DNA from: Pseudomonadota bacterium
GTDB lineage: Bacteria > Pseudomonadota > Gammaproteobacteria > Pseudomonadales > Cellvibrionaceae
Assembly: GCA_023416875.1 (NCBI GenBank)
Contig: JAEZGT010000384.1
Coordinates: forward strand, 1-9,217
Direction of reading: 5' to 3'
DNA length: 9,217 nucleotides
Position numbers and translations under genes: made by a program. Within the stretch, counting starts at the first letter, position 1. Each line of letters begins with the position of its first letter. The notes under the pieces were generated by a model. It saw only the letters and a program-made list of their open reading frames with translations, was not told the origin of the DNA and did no database searches. Below are positions 1 to 6,835 of the stretch, one piece after another.

Positions 1-191
1 TGGCAGCTTCGACAGTTAGGACGGTAAACATGAGCGCCGCTGCGACGAAAACCGAAGTCAGAAAGCTCGCTGTAAATTCTGCCGTTCATGGCCAGCATTG
101 GGTCGACAAAAATGGTGGTCGCCGAGCGGTCCTTCAGGTAGCTGCACGGATGTTCGTGAGTGGCGTAAAGCTTAATCGAGGAGATGTCCAT
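1..191 (-). CDS. bpt: Aspartate/glutamate leucyltransferase Bpt, N-terminal part (cut by window edge)
   Basis: This is the first 63 codons of a leucyl-tRNA--protein transferase; the rest lies beyond the left edge. Family members transfer leucine from Leu-tRNA to proteins with N-terminal Asp or Glu, marking them for ClpS/ClpAP degradation in the cytoplasm. The translation contains the family's N-terminal pattern: a KLYATHEHPCSYL block at residues 7-19, ATTIFVDP at 24-31, then LSDFGFRRSGAHVYRP at 43-58, followed by a CRSC cysteine pair at 60-63. The ATG at 191 is the only reasonable start, because an in-frame stop lies a few codons upstream with no other start codon between. The gene begins inside the last codons of aat and overlaps it by 20 bp, which suggests coupled translation. 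No strong ribosome binding site is visible. Related genomes often have infA and clpA next, but that is outside this window. Confidence 0.93.
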   Translation of the reverse strand, partial: MDISSIKLYATHEHPCSYLKDRSATTIFVDPMLAMNGRIYSELSDFGFRRSGAHVYRPNCRSC

Positions 192-909
192 CGTCTGAGA
201 TTAGTTTTTTCCTGGCCGCATGCCAAGTTGTTTGCATGTCTCGCACGTATTCTTCGCGGCAGGCATCAGCTAAATGCTCTTCAAAAAGAGGTCGCGGAAT
301 AGTGAGTGCGCCCATACTGAAAAGGTGATTGCTGGCAACCTGTGCATCGAATAATGCAAAGCCGTGTTTATGGAGAAAGCGACAAAAACGGATTAGGGCC
401 GTCTTCGACGCGTTAGTAGCGACACTGAACATGGATTCGCCGAAAAACGTTTTTCCAAGCCCCACGCCGTATATCCCTCCTACCAATTCACTGCCGTCCC
501 AGACTTCTACAGAGTGCGCATACCCATCTTCGTGCAGACGGGTGTATGCGGATTTCATCTGTGTGGTAATCCAGGTTCCAGAAGAATTTGTCCTGGTTTC
601 AGCGCAAGCATCTATGACGCGAGAAAAACAAACGTCGATGCTCACCTGCCAGGTCGTTCGCCGGAGAAATTTCTGCATGCTGCGCGAGCAGTGGATTTCT
701 TCGGGGAAAAATATCGTGCGAGGATCCGGTGACCACCAGAGGATTGGTTGCCCCGGATTGAACCAGGGAAAAATCCCCTGACGGTAGGCGGCAAGAAGAC
801 GTTTTGCTGACAGGTCGCCGCCGAATGCAAGCAACCCGTTTGGGTCGATTAGAGCCTCTGATGTGGGAGGAAACTCCAGCGAGTCCCTTGCCAGCTGGTG
901 CAACCGCAT
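172..909 (-). CDS. aat: Leucyl/phenylalanyl-tRNA--protein transferase Aat
   Basis: The 245-residue product is close to the usual length (about 230-250). The enzyme transfers Leu or Phe from aminoacyl-tRNA to proteins with N-terminal Lys or Arg, making N-degrons for ClpS/ClpAP. Visible family motifs in order are FPP (13-15), PNGLLAFGGDLS (23-34), AYRQGIFPWF (41-50), ILWWSPDPR (56-64), GTWIT (111-115), HSVEVWDG and LVGGIYGVGLGKTFFGESMFS (132-162) and LFDAQV (186-191). E158 and Q190 correspond by motif to the catalytic Glu and Gln described in the E. coli enzyme. The residue before that Gln is Ala where E. coli has Cys (FDAQV against IDCQV), a small variation. The ATG lies 7 bp after the trxB stop with no clear Shine-Dalgarno, so it is probably translated by coupling from trxB. 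The 3' end overlaps bpt. Confidence 0.97.
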   Translation of the reverse strand: MRLHQLARDSLEFPPTSEALIDPNGLLAFGGDLSAKRLLAAYRQGIFPWFNPGQPILWWSPDPRTIFFPEEIHCSRSMQKFLRRTTWQVSIDVCFSRVIDACAETRTNSSGTWITTQMKSAYTRLHEDGYAHSVEVWDGSELVGGIYGVGLGKTFFGESMFSVATNASKTALIRFCRFLHKHGFALFDAQVASNHLFSMGALTIPRPLFEEHLADACREEYVRDMQTTWHAARKKLISDDGHLLD

Positions 910-916
910 GGGTCGC

Positions 917-1867
917 TTATTTCAGGTTGTCGAGATAGCGCTCGGCATCAAGGGCCGCCATACAGCCCGAGCCAGCAGAGGTGATGGCCTGGCGGTAGAT
1001 GTGGTCGGCGACGTCGCCCGCAGCGAATACCCCGGGAATGCTGGTGGCGGTGGCGTTGCCTGAAAGGCCGCTCTGCACCACGATGTAGCCGTTATGCATC
1101 TCCAGTTGACTGGCAAAAATATCGGTGTTGGGTTTGTGGCCGATGGCGATAAAAACACCGTTAACCTTGATGTCTTGCTCGCTGCCATTTAGCACGTTTT
1201 TCAAACGCGCACCGGTGACACCGGATTGATCGCCGAGCACTTCCTGCAATGTGTGGTTCCACAGTATCCGCACTTTGCCCTCGGTCACGCGGGCCATAAG
1301 GCGGTCCTGCAAAATTTTCTCGGATTTAAGCGAGTCGCGACGGTGGATCAACGTAACTTGGCTACAAATGTTGGACAGGTAAAGTGCTTCCTCGACTGCG
1401 GTATTGCCGCCGCCAACCACGGCGACGGGTTGATCTTTATAAAAGAAGCCATCACAGGTGGCACAGGCACTAACACCACGCCCCTGGAAGGCCTGCTCGG
1501 AGTCGAGGCCTAAATATTGCGCCGAGGCGCCAGTGGCAATAATCAAGGCATCGCAGGTGTATTCGCTGCTGCCGATCAAGCGGAATGGGCGGGTTTTCAG
1601 ATCGACTTCATGAATATGATCGAAAACGATTTGAGTATCGAAGCGCTCAGCATGTTGCTGCATCTGAACCATCAGATCCGGTCCCTGAAGGTGAGCGTCG
1701 CCGCCTGGCCAATTTTCCACTTCCGTTGTAGTAGTCAACTGCCCGCCCTGCTGCATACCGGTAATCACCACCGGTTTGAGGTTGGCCCGTGCGGCATAGA
1801 TCGCCGCTGTGTAGCCAGCGGGGCCTGAGCCCAGGATGATGAGACGGTGATGCTGGATGTTGCTCAT
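917..1867 (-). CDS. trxB: Thioredoxin-disulfide reductase TrxB
   Basis: A 316-residue, full-length, low-molecular-weight thioredoxin reductase. It is a cytoplasmic FAD flavoprotein that uses NADPH to reduce thioredoxin. The FAD-binding GSGPAGYTAAIYAARAN motif is at residues 13-29 and the GGQLTTTTEVENWPG block at 41-55. The redox-active CATC is at 135-138, with the following Asp at 139. The NADPH-binding GGGNTAVEEA is at 152-161 and the HRR phosphate-recognition motif at 175-177. The C-terminal FAD motif GVFAAGDV is followed by the TSAGSGCMAALDAERYL region. The ATG at 1867 has an AGGA ribosome binding site about 9 bp upstream. It is the first gene of the minus-strand group, with aat 7 bp downstream. 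The gene is divergent from ftsK. Nothing is missing or unusual. Confidence 0.98.
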   Translation of the reverse strand: MSNIQHHRLIILGSGPAGYTAAIYAARANLKPVVITGMQQGGQLTTTTEVENWPGGDAHLQGPDLMVQMQQHAERFDTQIVFDHIHEVDLKTRPFRLIGSSEYTCDALIIATGASAQYLGLDSEQAFQGRGVSACATCDGFFYKDQPVAVVGGGNTAVEEALYLSNICSQVTLIHRRDSLKSEKILQDRLMARVTEGKVRILWNHTLQEVLGDQSGVTGARLKNVLNGSEQDIKVNGVFIAIGHKPNTDIFASQLEMHNGYIVVQSGLSGNATATSIPGVFAAGDVADHIYRQAITSAGSGCMAALDAERYLDNLK

Positions 1868-1931
1868 ACAAATGAATCCTAAAATATGTGTTGATCGGCA
1901 GAGCGTGCGCGCCGGGTTCTGGGCGGCCTAC

Positions 1932-1960
1932 ATCTTACGGATTCGTCTTTACCTCATCAA
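1932..1960 (-). promoter_or_regulatory. Candidate sigma70 promoter for trxB-aat-bpt
   Basis: On the minus strand, TTGATG (1960-1955) and TAAGAT (1937-1932) are separated by 17 bp. Each box matches 4 of 6 bases of the sigma70 consensus. It sits about 65 bp upstream of the trxB ATG, in the divergent intergenic region. This is inferred from pattern only, and other weak matches exist in the same region. Confidence 0.35.
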
Positions 1961-1996
1961 ATCCGCGGCGTGGCGTGGGTTACTGCAATATGAGGA

Positions 1997-2026
1997 CTGA
2001 AAATCCCATAAACAACCCGTTACAAT
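1997..2026 (+). promoter_or_regulatory. Candidate sigma70 promoter for the ftsK operon
   Basis: CTGAAA at 1997-2002 (4 of 6 consensus bases) is followed after 18 bp by TACAAT at 2021-2026 (5 of 6). Transcription from here would leave a leader of about 130 nt before the ftsK TTG. A second possible -35, TTGATA at 2093-2098, has no good -10 partner. The assignment rests on pattern only. Confidence 0.35.
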
Positions 2027-2164
2027 GAGCGCGCATTTGGGGCAAGGTGTCGTTCAGCAGTTGTTCAACGGCATGCTACTTTAATTAACTGCTTGATATT
2101 TTTGGTCAATTCTTCTGATAGCGGCACCTAATCATAAGCTGCGTCTGTTAAGCGGGGCTGCACT

Positions 2165-4504
2165 TTGAAGTCACAAGCAAAATCGACAGCAGGCGCCACG
2201 GGCCAAGCTGCCGCCACCTCCGGGCTGTTCAGTCGCATCCTCCGCGAGGGCATTCTGTTGCTGACCGTTGCTGCCTGCGGTTATCTCGGACTCACACTTC
2301 TGTCCTACGATCCCCACGATCCCGGCTGGTCGAAAACGGGCACCAATGCGGTGGTCACCAACTCCGGTGGTCCGACGGGTGCCTGGCTGGCAGATGTGTT
2401 TTTCTCTCTGTTCGGTGTAATGGCCTTTCTGTTTCCGCTGATGCTGGCTTATCAGACCTGGCGGGTTTTGCGCGACAAACGCATTCTGCGGGATCCCCTG
2501 TTGCTGGCGGTGCGAGCCATCGGACTCTGTCTGGTGATGGTGTCTGGCACCGGGCTTGCGGTGCAGTATGCCGGCGATACTCCTACCTCCTTGCCAGCTT
2601 CCATCGGTGGAGTGTTGGGTATTAGCGTCGCGGAGGCGGTGGATGGGACATTCGGCGTGGTGGGCGGTGCGCTCTTACTGGTCGCGAGCTTTCTGTTTGG
2701 TTTGACGATTTTTATCGATCTGTCCTGGATTTCTCTTATGGAATTCCTGGGGCGCACAATACTCGGATTTTTCGGAATCCTGCGGCAGCGCTGGACCGCG
2801 TGGCGCAGGAATCGCAAAGAGCGCCGTGAAGTGGCGGAAGTCGTGCAAAAGCGCCGGGAGTCCATCAAGGAGCACACCAAAAAACTTGAGCAGCGTGTTC
2901 CTCCGACCATCACCGCACTGCCGAAACCTCAACCTCCCAGCCCGCGTGTGCAAAAGGAAAAGCAGCAGTCGCTTTTTGATCTCCCAGTGACAGGGTCACT
3001 GCCGCCGATCAGTCTGTTGGATAGCCCCAATAAAAGCGCCAGCAAGGGCTATTCGCAAGAGTCGCTCGAGGCCATGTCACGCCTGCTGGAACTCAAATTA
3101 AAGGACTTCGGGATAGTGGCGGAGGTGACGGAAGTTCTGCCGGGCCCCGTAGTCACCCGGTTCGAAATTCAGCCTGCGCCAGGGGTGAAAGTCAGCCGTA
3201 TCACTAATCTCGCCAAAGATCTGGCTCGCTCGCTGGCGGTGATCAGCGTTCGCGTGGTGGAGGTTATCGAAGGCAAGTCGGTGGTTGGTATTGAAATCCC
3301 CAATCAAGAACGGGATATGGTGAGGCTTTCGGAAGTCATCGCTTCCGCGGCATACGATAAGTCTCGCTCACCGCTGACCCTCGCCCTGGGCCACGATATT
3401 TCCGGCCAGCCGATTGTGGCGGATCTCGCCAAAATGCCTCATTTGCTGGTCGCCGGTACCACCGGTTCCGGTAAGTCCGTCGGCGTCAACGCCATGTTAC
3501 TGAGCGTGCTTTACAAGGCGACGCCAGAAGATGTGCGCCTGCTGCTGGTGGATCCGAAAATGCTCGAGCTGTCGGTTTATGAGGGTGTCCCACACCTGCT
3601 GGCTCCCGTGATCACCGATATGAAGGACGCGGCCACCGGCCTGCGCTGGTGTGTCGGTGAGATGGAGCGCCGGTATAAATTGATGGCGGCGCTGGGCGTG
3701 CGCAACCTCGCCGGGTACAACAAAAAAGTGGGCGATGCGATCAAAGCCGGCACGCCAGTACCCGATCCTCTTTGGCGTCCGGACGAAGCCGGTATAGGCA
3801 TAGATCAGGCACCGAATCTCGCCACTCTGCCGTTCATAGTGGTGGTGATCGACGAATTTGCCGACATGATGATGATCGTCGGTAAAAAGGTAGAGCAGCT
3901 GATTGCCCGTATTGCACAGAAGGCTCGGGCGGCGGGTATCCATATGATCCTGGCGACGCAAAGACCCTCAGTGGATGTGATCACTGGTTTGATCAAAGCC
4001 AACATCCCTACACGTATGGCATTCCAGGTTTCTTCAAAAATTGATTCCCGCACCATCCTCGATCAGGGCGGCGCTGAACAATTGCTTGGCCATGGTGACA
4101 TGCTTTACCTGCCGCCCGGCACCAGTCTGCCTATGCGGGTTCATGGCGCGTTTGTGGATGACCACGAGGTGCATAACGTAGTCGCCGACTGGAAGCGGCG
4201 CGGCACACCGAATTATCTGGAGGAAATTTTCAGTGAGGCCACGGAAACCGCATTTATTCCGGGCTTTTCGGAAGAGGGGGCATCTGGCGGAGAAGGGGAT
4301 AGTGAGTCGGATCCGCTGTATGACGAGGCTGTAGCTTTCGTTACCGAATCGCGCAAAGCCAGTATTTCATCGGTCCAACGTAAACTGCGTATTGGTTACA
4401 ACCGCGCGGCGCGTTTGATCGAACAGATGGAAGCCGCTGGTGTGGTTTCTGAAATGAGCTCCAACGGCAATCGCGAAGTTCTCGCGCCACCGCCGCCCCG
4501 TTAA
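2165..4504 (+). CDS. ftsK: DNA translocase FtsK
   Basis: A 779-residue septal DNA pump that couples cell division to chromosome dimer resolution and terminus segregation. The N-terminal part has four apparent membrane segments near residues 29-47, 76-96, 112-134 and 163-186. A short charged and proline-rich linker (about 205-300) follows, then the FtsK/SpoIIIE motor. Walker A GTTGSGKS is at 431-438, Walker B IVVVIDEFADMM at 558-569, and the conserved LATQRPSVDVITGLIKANIP at 596-615. A C-terminal gamma winged helix (about 717-775, with RIGYNRAARLIEQME) normally reads KOPS sites and contacts XerD. The start is TTG: an in-frame stop at 2135 leaves no earlier start, and GGGG at 2154-2157 lies 7 bp upstream. 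It is much shorter than E. coli FtsK (over 1300 residues) because of the linker, but similar in size to Pseudomonas-type proteins. First gene of the plus-strand operon. Confidence 0.97.
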   Translation: MKSQAKSTAGATGQAAATSGLFSRILREGILLLTVAACGYLGLTLLSYDPHDPGWSKTGTNAVVTNSGGPTGAWLADVFFSLFGVMAFLFPLMLAYQTWRVLRDKRILRDPLLLAVRAIGLCLVMVSGTGLAVQYAGDTPTSLPASIGGVLGISVAEAVDGTFGVVGGALLLVASFLFGLTIFIDLSWISLMEFLGRTILGFFGILRQRWTAWRRNRKERREVAEVVQKRRESIKEHTKKLEQRVPPTITALPKPQPPSPRVQKEKQQSLFDLPVTGSLPPISLLDSPNKSASKGYSQESLEAMSRLLELKLKDFGIVAEVTEVLPGPVVTRFEIQPAPGVKVSRITNLAKDLARSLAVISVRVVEVIEGKSVVGIEIPNQERDMVRLSEVIASAAYDKSRSPLTLALGHDISGQPIVADLAKMPHLLVAGTTGSGKSVGVNAMLLSVLYKATPEDVRLLLVDPKMLELSVYEGVPHLLAPVITDMKDAATGLRWCVGEMERRYKLMAALGVRNLAGYNKKVGDAIKAGTPVPDPLWRPDEAGIGIDQAPNLATLPFIVVVIDEFADMMMIVGKKVEQLIARIAQKARAAGIHMILATQRPSVDVITGLIKANIPTRMAFQVSSKIDSRTILDQGGAEQLLGHGDMLYLPPGTSLPMRVHGAFVDDHEVHNVVADWKRRGTPNYLEEIFSEATETAFIPGFSEEGASGGEGDSESDPLYDEAVAFVTESRKASISSVQRKLRIGYNRAARLIEQMEAAGVVSEMSSNGNREVLAPPPPR

Positions 4505-4510
4505 TTGTGT

Positions 4511-4516
4511 GAGGAG
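4511..4516 (+). promoter_or_regulatory. Ribosome binding site that fixes the lolA start
   Basis: GAGGAG lies 6 bp before the TTG at 4523. This makes 4523 the likely lolA start. The alternative upstream TTG at 4505 in the same frame would put this site inside the coding region, and it would add six charged or polar residues ahead of the signal peptide. Confidence 0.75.
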
Positions 4517-4522
4517 AAGAAT

Positions 4523-5125
4523 TTGAAGCTTTTTGCCGCTCTGTTGTTTTTCATTCCTTCATTGGCTTTCGCCGATGCGGCGCAGGATCTCAAGGGAAAG
4601 TTGGACGAGATCCAATCCCTGCGAGGCCGGTTTTCCCAGGTGCTGTCGGATAAAGCAGGTGCAAATCTGCAGTCCAGCGAAGGTGAATTTGTGGTCAAGC
4701 GCCCCGGGTATTTTCTATGGGAGAGTGAGGCACCTCACGAGCAGACAGTGATAGGTACGCCGGAGAAAGTCTGGATTTACGATCCGGATCTAGAGCAGGT
4801 GACGGTGCGCAATTCCGAGCATCAGGCGGATAACAGTCCGGCCCGTTTACTCAGTGGCGATTTGAGCGAATTACGCTCCAGCTACGATGTCAGCGGTGAT
4901 GCCAAAGGAGAAATTTTCCGCTTGCTGCCGCGCCAATCCGACAGTCCATATCGCTACATCGAATTTGATTTCAACGAGAAAAAACTCACGGCGTTGCGCT
5001 TTCAAGACAAATTGGATCAGGTGACGCAAATTCGCTTCGAGCAGTTGCAGTTGAACACGCCTATTTCGGCGGAAACATTTATTTTCACTGCGCCCGAAGG
5101 CACAGATGTGATTGTTGATGAATAA
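4523..5125 (+). CDS. lolA: Outer-membrane lipoprotein carrier protein LolA
   Basis: A 200-residue periplasmic chaperone that accepts lipoproteins from the inner-membrane LolCDE complex and carries them to LolB at the outer membrane. The TTG start at 4523 gives a clean Sec signal peptide (MKLFAALLFFIPSLAFA, predicted cleavage before DAAQ). The mature part shows the LolA patterns RGRFSQVL (34-41), GEFVVKRPGYFLWE (54-67), an EKVWIYDPDLEQVTV strand pair (81-95) and a C-terminal FTAPEGTDVIVDE (188-200). Arg60 of the precursor is Arg43 of the predicted mature protein, the position known to matter for lipoprotein transfer in E. coli, which supports both the start and the cleavage site. It begins 18 bp after ftsK and its end overlaps rarA by 8 bp. 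Confidence 0.95.
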   Translation: MKLFAALLFFIPSLAFADAAQDLKGKLDEIQSLRGRFSQVLSDKAGANLQSSEGEFVVKRPGYFLWESEAPHEQTVIGTPEKVWIYDPDLEQVTVRNSEHQADNSPARLLSGDLSELRSSYDVSGDAKGEIFRLLPRQSDSPYRYIEFDFNEKKLTALRFQDKLDQVTQIRFEQLQLNTPISAETFIFTAPEGTDVIVDE

Positions 5126-6446
5126 AGATTTGTTCGACACGGCGGCGTCACATTATCGACCCCTCGCAGCTCGGATGCGTCCGCTTAATATCGATGAATA
5201 TATCGGTCAGGAGCATATTCTCGGGCACGGTAAACCGCTGCGCATGGCGCTGGAGCGCGGTCAGTTGCACTCGATGATTTTGTGGGGGCCTCCCGGTGTC
5301 GGCAAAACCTCGCTCGCGCAATTGATTACTTATCATATGGACGCGGAATTTATTCCCCTGTCCGCAGTTTTTTCCGGCGTAAAAGACATTCGTGCAGCGG
5401 TCGCCACCGCACAGGCGGAGCGCCAGCGCAGCGGCCGCAAAACTGTGCTGTTTGTCGATGAGGTGCATAGATTCAATAAAGCGCAGCAGGATGCGTTTTT
5501 GCCCTATGTGGAAGATGGCACAGTCGTGTTCGTCGGCGCCACCACGGAAAATCCGTCGTTCGAGGTAAATAACGCGCTTTTGTCGCGTACCCGTGTGTAT
5601 ATCCTGCAAAGCCTTGGTTCAGAGCAGTTGAACGAAGTCCTACAGCGGGCATTGACTGACAGTGAGAGAGGGCTGGGTGAGCGCGATCTGAACATCACCG
5701 ATGGTGCGCGAGAGATTTTATTGCGCAGCGCGGATGGTGATGCGCGGCGCCTACTTAACCTGCTCGAAATCGCGGCGGATCTTTTGAATGACGGCGACAC
5801 CATCACCGAAGCCACCTTGGCGATGGTGCTGACCGCAGATGTGCGGCGCTTTGATAAAGGCGGGGACCTGTTTTACGACCAGATCTCGGCTCTGCATAAA
5901 TCCGTGCGCGGTTCGGATCCGGATGCGGCGCTTTACTGGTTTGCCCGCATGATAGACGGTGGCTGTGACCCGCTTTATATCGCCCGCCGCCTGGTGCGAA
6001 TGGCCAGTGAAGATATTGGCAATGCCGATCCCCGCGCGTTGCAAATCGCGTTAAATGCTTGGGATGTGCAGGAGCGTTTGGGCAGTCCAGAAGGCGACTT
6101 GACCTTGGCGCAGGCCGTGGTCTATCTGGCCGCGGCCGCCAAATCCAACGCTGTGTATAATGCGCTGAAATTGGCGCGGACCGACGTTCAGTCAATGCCC
6201 AGTTATCCGGTCCCCATGCACCTGCGCAATGCGCCTACGCAACTGATGAAAACGATGGAATTCGGCAAAAATTATCGCTACGCCCACGACGAGGAAAATG
6301 CGTTTGCTGCAGGCGAGCACTATTTCCCGGATGAAATGGCAGCGCGAATTTATTACGAGCCGGTAGCGCGTGGGCTGGAAGTGCAAATCGGCGAAAAGTT
6401 ACGGCATTTGCGCAAACTCAATCAGCAGGCGGCGGACACACTGTGA
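5118..6446 (+). CDS. rarA: Replication-associated recombination protein A (RarA/MgsA), AAA+ ATPase
   Basis: A 442-residue, full-length member of the RarA/Mgs1/WRNIP1 family, a clamp-loader-like tetrameric ATPase that acts at stalled replication forks and interacts with SSB. The N-terminal block PLAARMRPLNIDEYIGQEH is at about residues 16-34. Walker A GPPGVGKT is at 57-64, Walker B LFVDEVHR at 111-118, the sensor 1 region GATTENPSFE at 140-149 and the sensor 2 region DGDARRLLNLLE at 206-217. The C-terminal part holds the family's tetramerisation region (FDKGGDLFYDQISALHKSVRGSD and onward, to SEDIGNADPRAL and the YPVPMHLRNAP segment). ATG at 5118 is preferred over the two TTG codons just upstream (5112, 5115). 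It overlaps the end of lolA by 8 bp and lacks a close Shine-Dalgarno, so coupled translation is likely. Its stop overlaps the crcB start. Confidence 0.97.
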   Translation: MNKDLFDTAASHYRPLAARMRPLNIDEYIGQEHILGHGKPLRMALERGQLHSMILWGPPGVGKTSLAQLITYHMDAEFIPLSAVFSGVKDIRAAVATAQAERQRSGRKTVLFVDEVHRFNKAQQDAFLPYVEDGTVVFVGATTENPSFEVNNALLSRTRVYILQSLGSEQLNEVLQRALTDSERGLGERDLNITDGAREILLRSADGDARRLLNLLEIAADLLNDGDTITEATLAMVLTADVRRFDKGGDLFYDQISALHKSVRGSDPDAALYWFARMIDGGCDPLYIARRLVRMASEDIGNADPRALQIALNAWDVQERLGSPEGDLTLAQAVVYLAAAAKSNAVYNALKLARTDVQSMPSYPVPMHLRNAPTQLMKTMEFGKNYRYAHDEENAFAAGEHYFPDEMAARIYYEPVARGLEVQIGEKLRHLRKLNQQAADTL

Positions 6447-6817
6447 TCTGGCTGGCCGTGGCTTTGGGCGGCGCTTTGGGGGCTATGGCTCGCTATGGCG
6501 TATTTGTTTGGTTATCGCCTCACCCTGGCAAGTTCCCTATCGCGACCTATTTTGCGAATGTCTGGGGATGTTTTATTGCGGGAGCGTTATACGTATTAAT
6601 GGCGCAGGCAATAATTCCCCAACCCTGGCGCCCGCTGCTTGCGATTGGTTTTCTCGGCGCTTTCACTACCTTTTCCACTTTTTCTCTCGAAGCATTGCTG
6701 TTGTGGCAAAACCAATTCGCCTCTTTAGCGCTTTGTTATGTGGTGGCCACAGTGGTGAGTTGTTTATTGGCGGTTTGGCTCGGCCATTTCTGTACTCAGT
6801 TTTTCGTTTCACAATAA
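6443..6817 (+). CDS. crcB: Fluoride ion channel CrcB/FluC
   Basis: A 124-residue inner-membrane protein of the Fluc family, which works as an antiparallel dimer that lets fluoride leave the cell. The sequence is very hydrophobic with about four membrane segments (near 2-22, 33-55, 64-88 and 95-118). Family motifs are GGALGAMARY (9-18), the conserved Asn39 in the ANVWGCFIAG segment (38-47), and GFLGAFTTFSTFS (69-81), which carries the phenylalanines lining the pore. The start is GTG at 6443, overlapping the rarA stop by 4 bp (GTGA), typical of translational coupling. No fluoride riboswitch fold was recognised upstream, so expression probably follows the operon. Nearby Ala and Tyr in the second segment (IATYFANV) replace the more usual Gly-Thr pattern, a moderate variation. 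Confidence 0.94.
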   Translation: MIWLAVALGGALGAMARYGVFVWLSPHPGKFPIATYFANVWGCFIAGALYVLMAQAIIPQPWRPLLAIGFLGAFTTFSTFSLEALLLWQNQFASLALCYVVATVVSCLLAVWLGHFCTQFFVSQ

Positions 6818-6835
6818 CAACCTGTTTGGATACTT

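Larger units (their letters stand above)
1868..2164. other. Divergent trxB/ftsK intergenic regulatory region
   Basis: These 297 bp separate the divergent trxB and ftsK starts and hold no credible protein gene. In enteric bacteria lrp lies here; it is absent. The half nearer ftsK is AT-richer (2077-2140) and includes the palindrome TTAATTAA at 2081-2088 and GCATGC at 2071-2076. Candidate promoters face each way. I found no convincing LexA box, riboswitch, small RNA or strong hairpin terminator by eye. Confidence 0.8.

Noticed and set aside
2145..2160. CTG-containing sequence before ftsK considered as a LexA (SOS) box, as in E. coli ftsK
   Set aside because: It lacks the CTGT-N8-ACAG symmetry; no acceptable LexA box was found in the region.
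3497..3961. 154-codon minus-strand open frame inside ftsK
   Set aside because: It lies opposite the conserved FtsK motor domain and has no recognisable domain or ribosome binding site.
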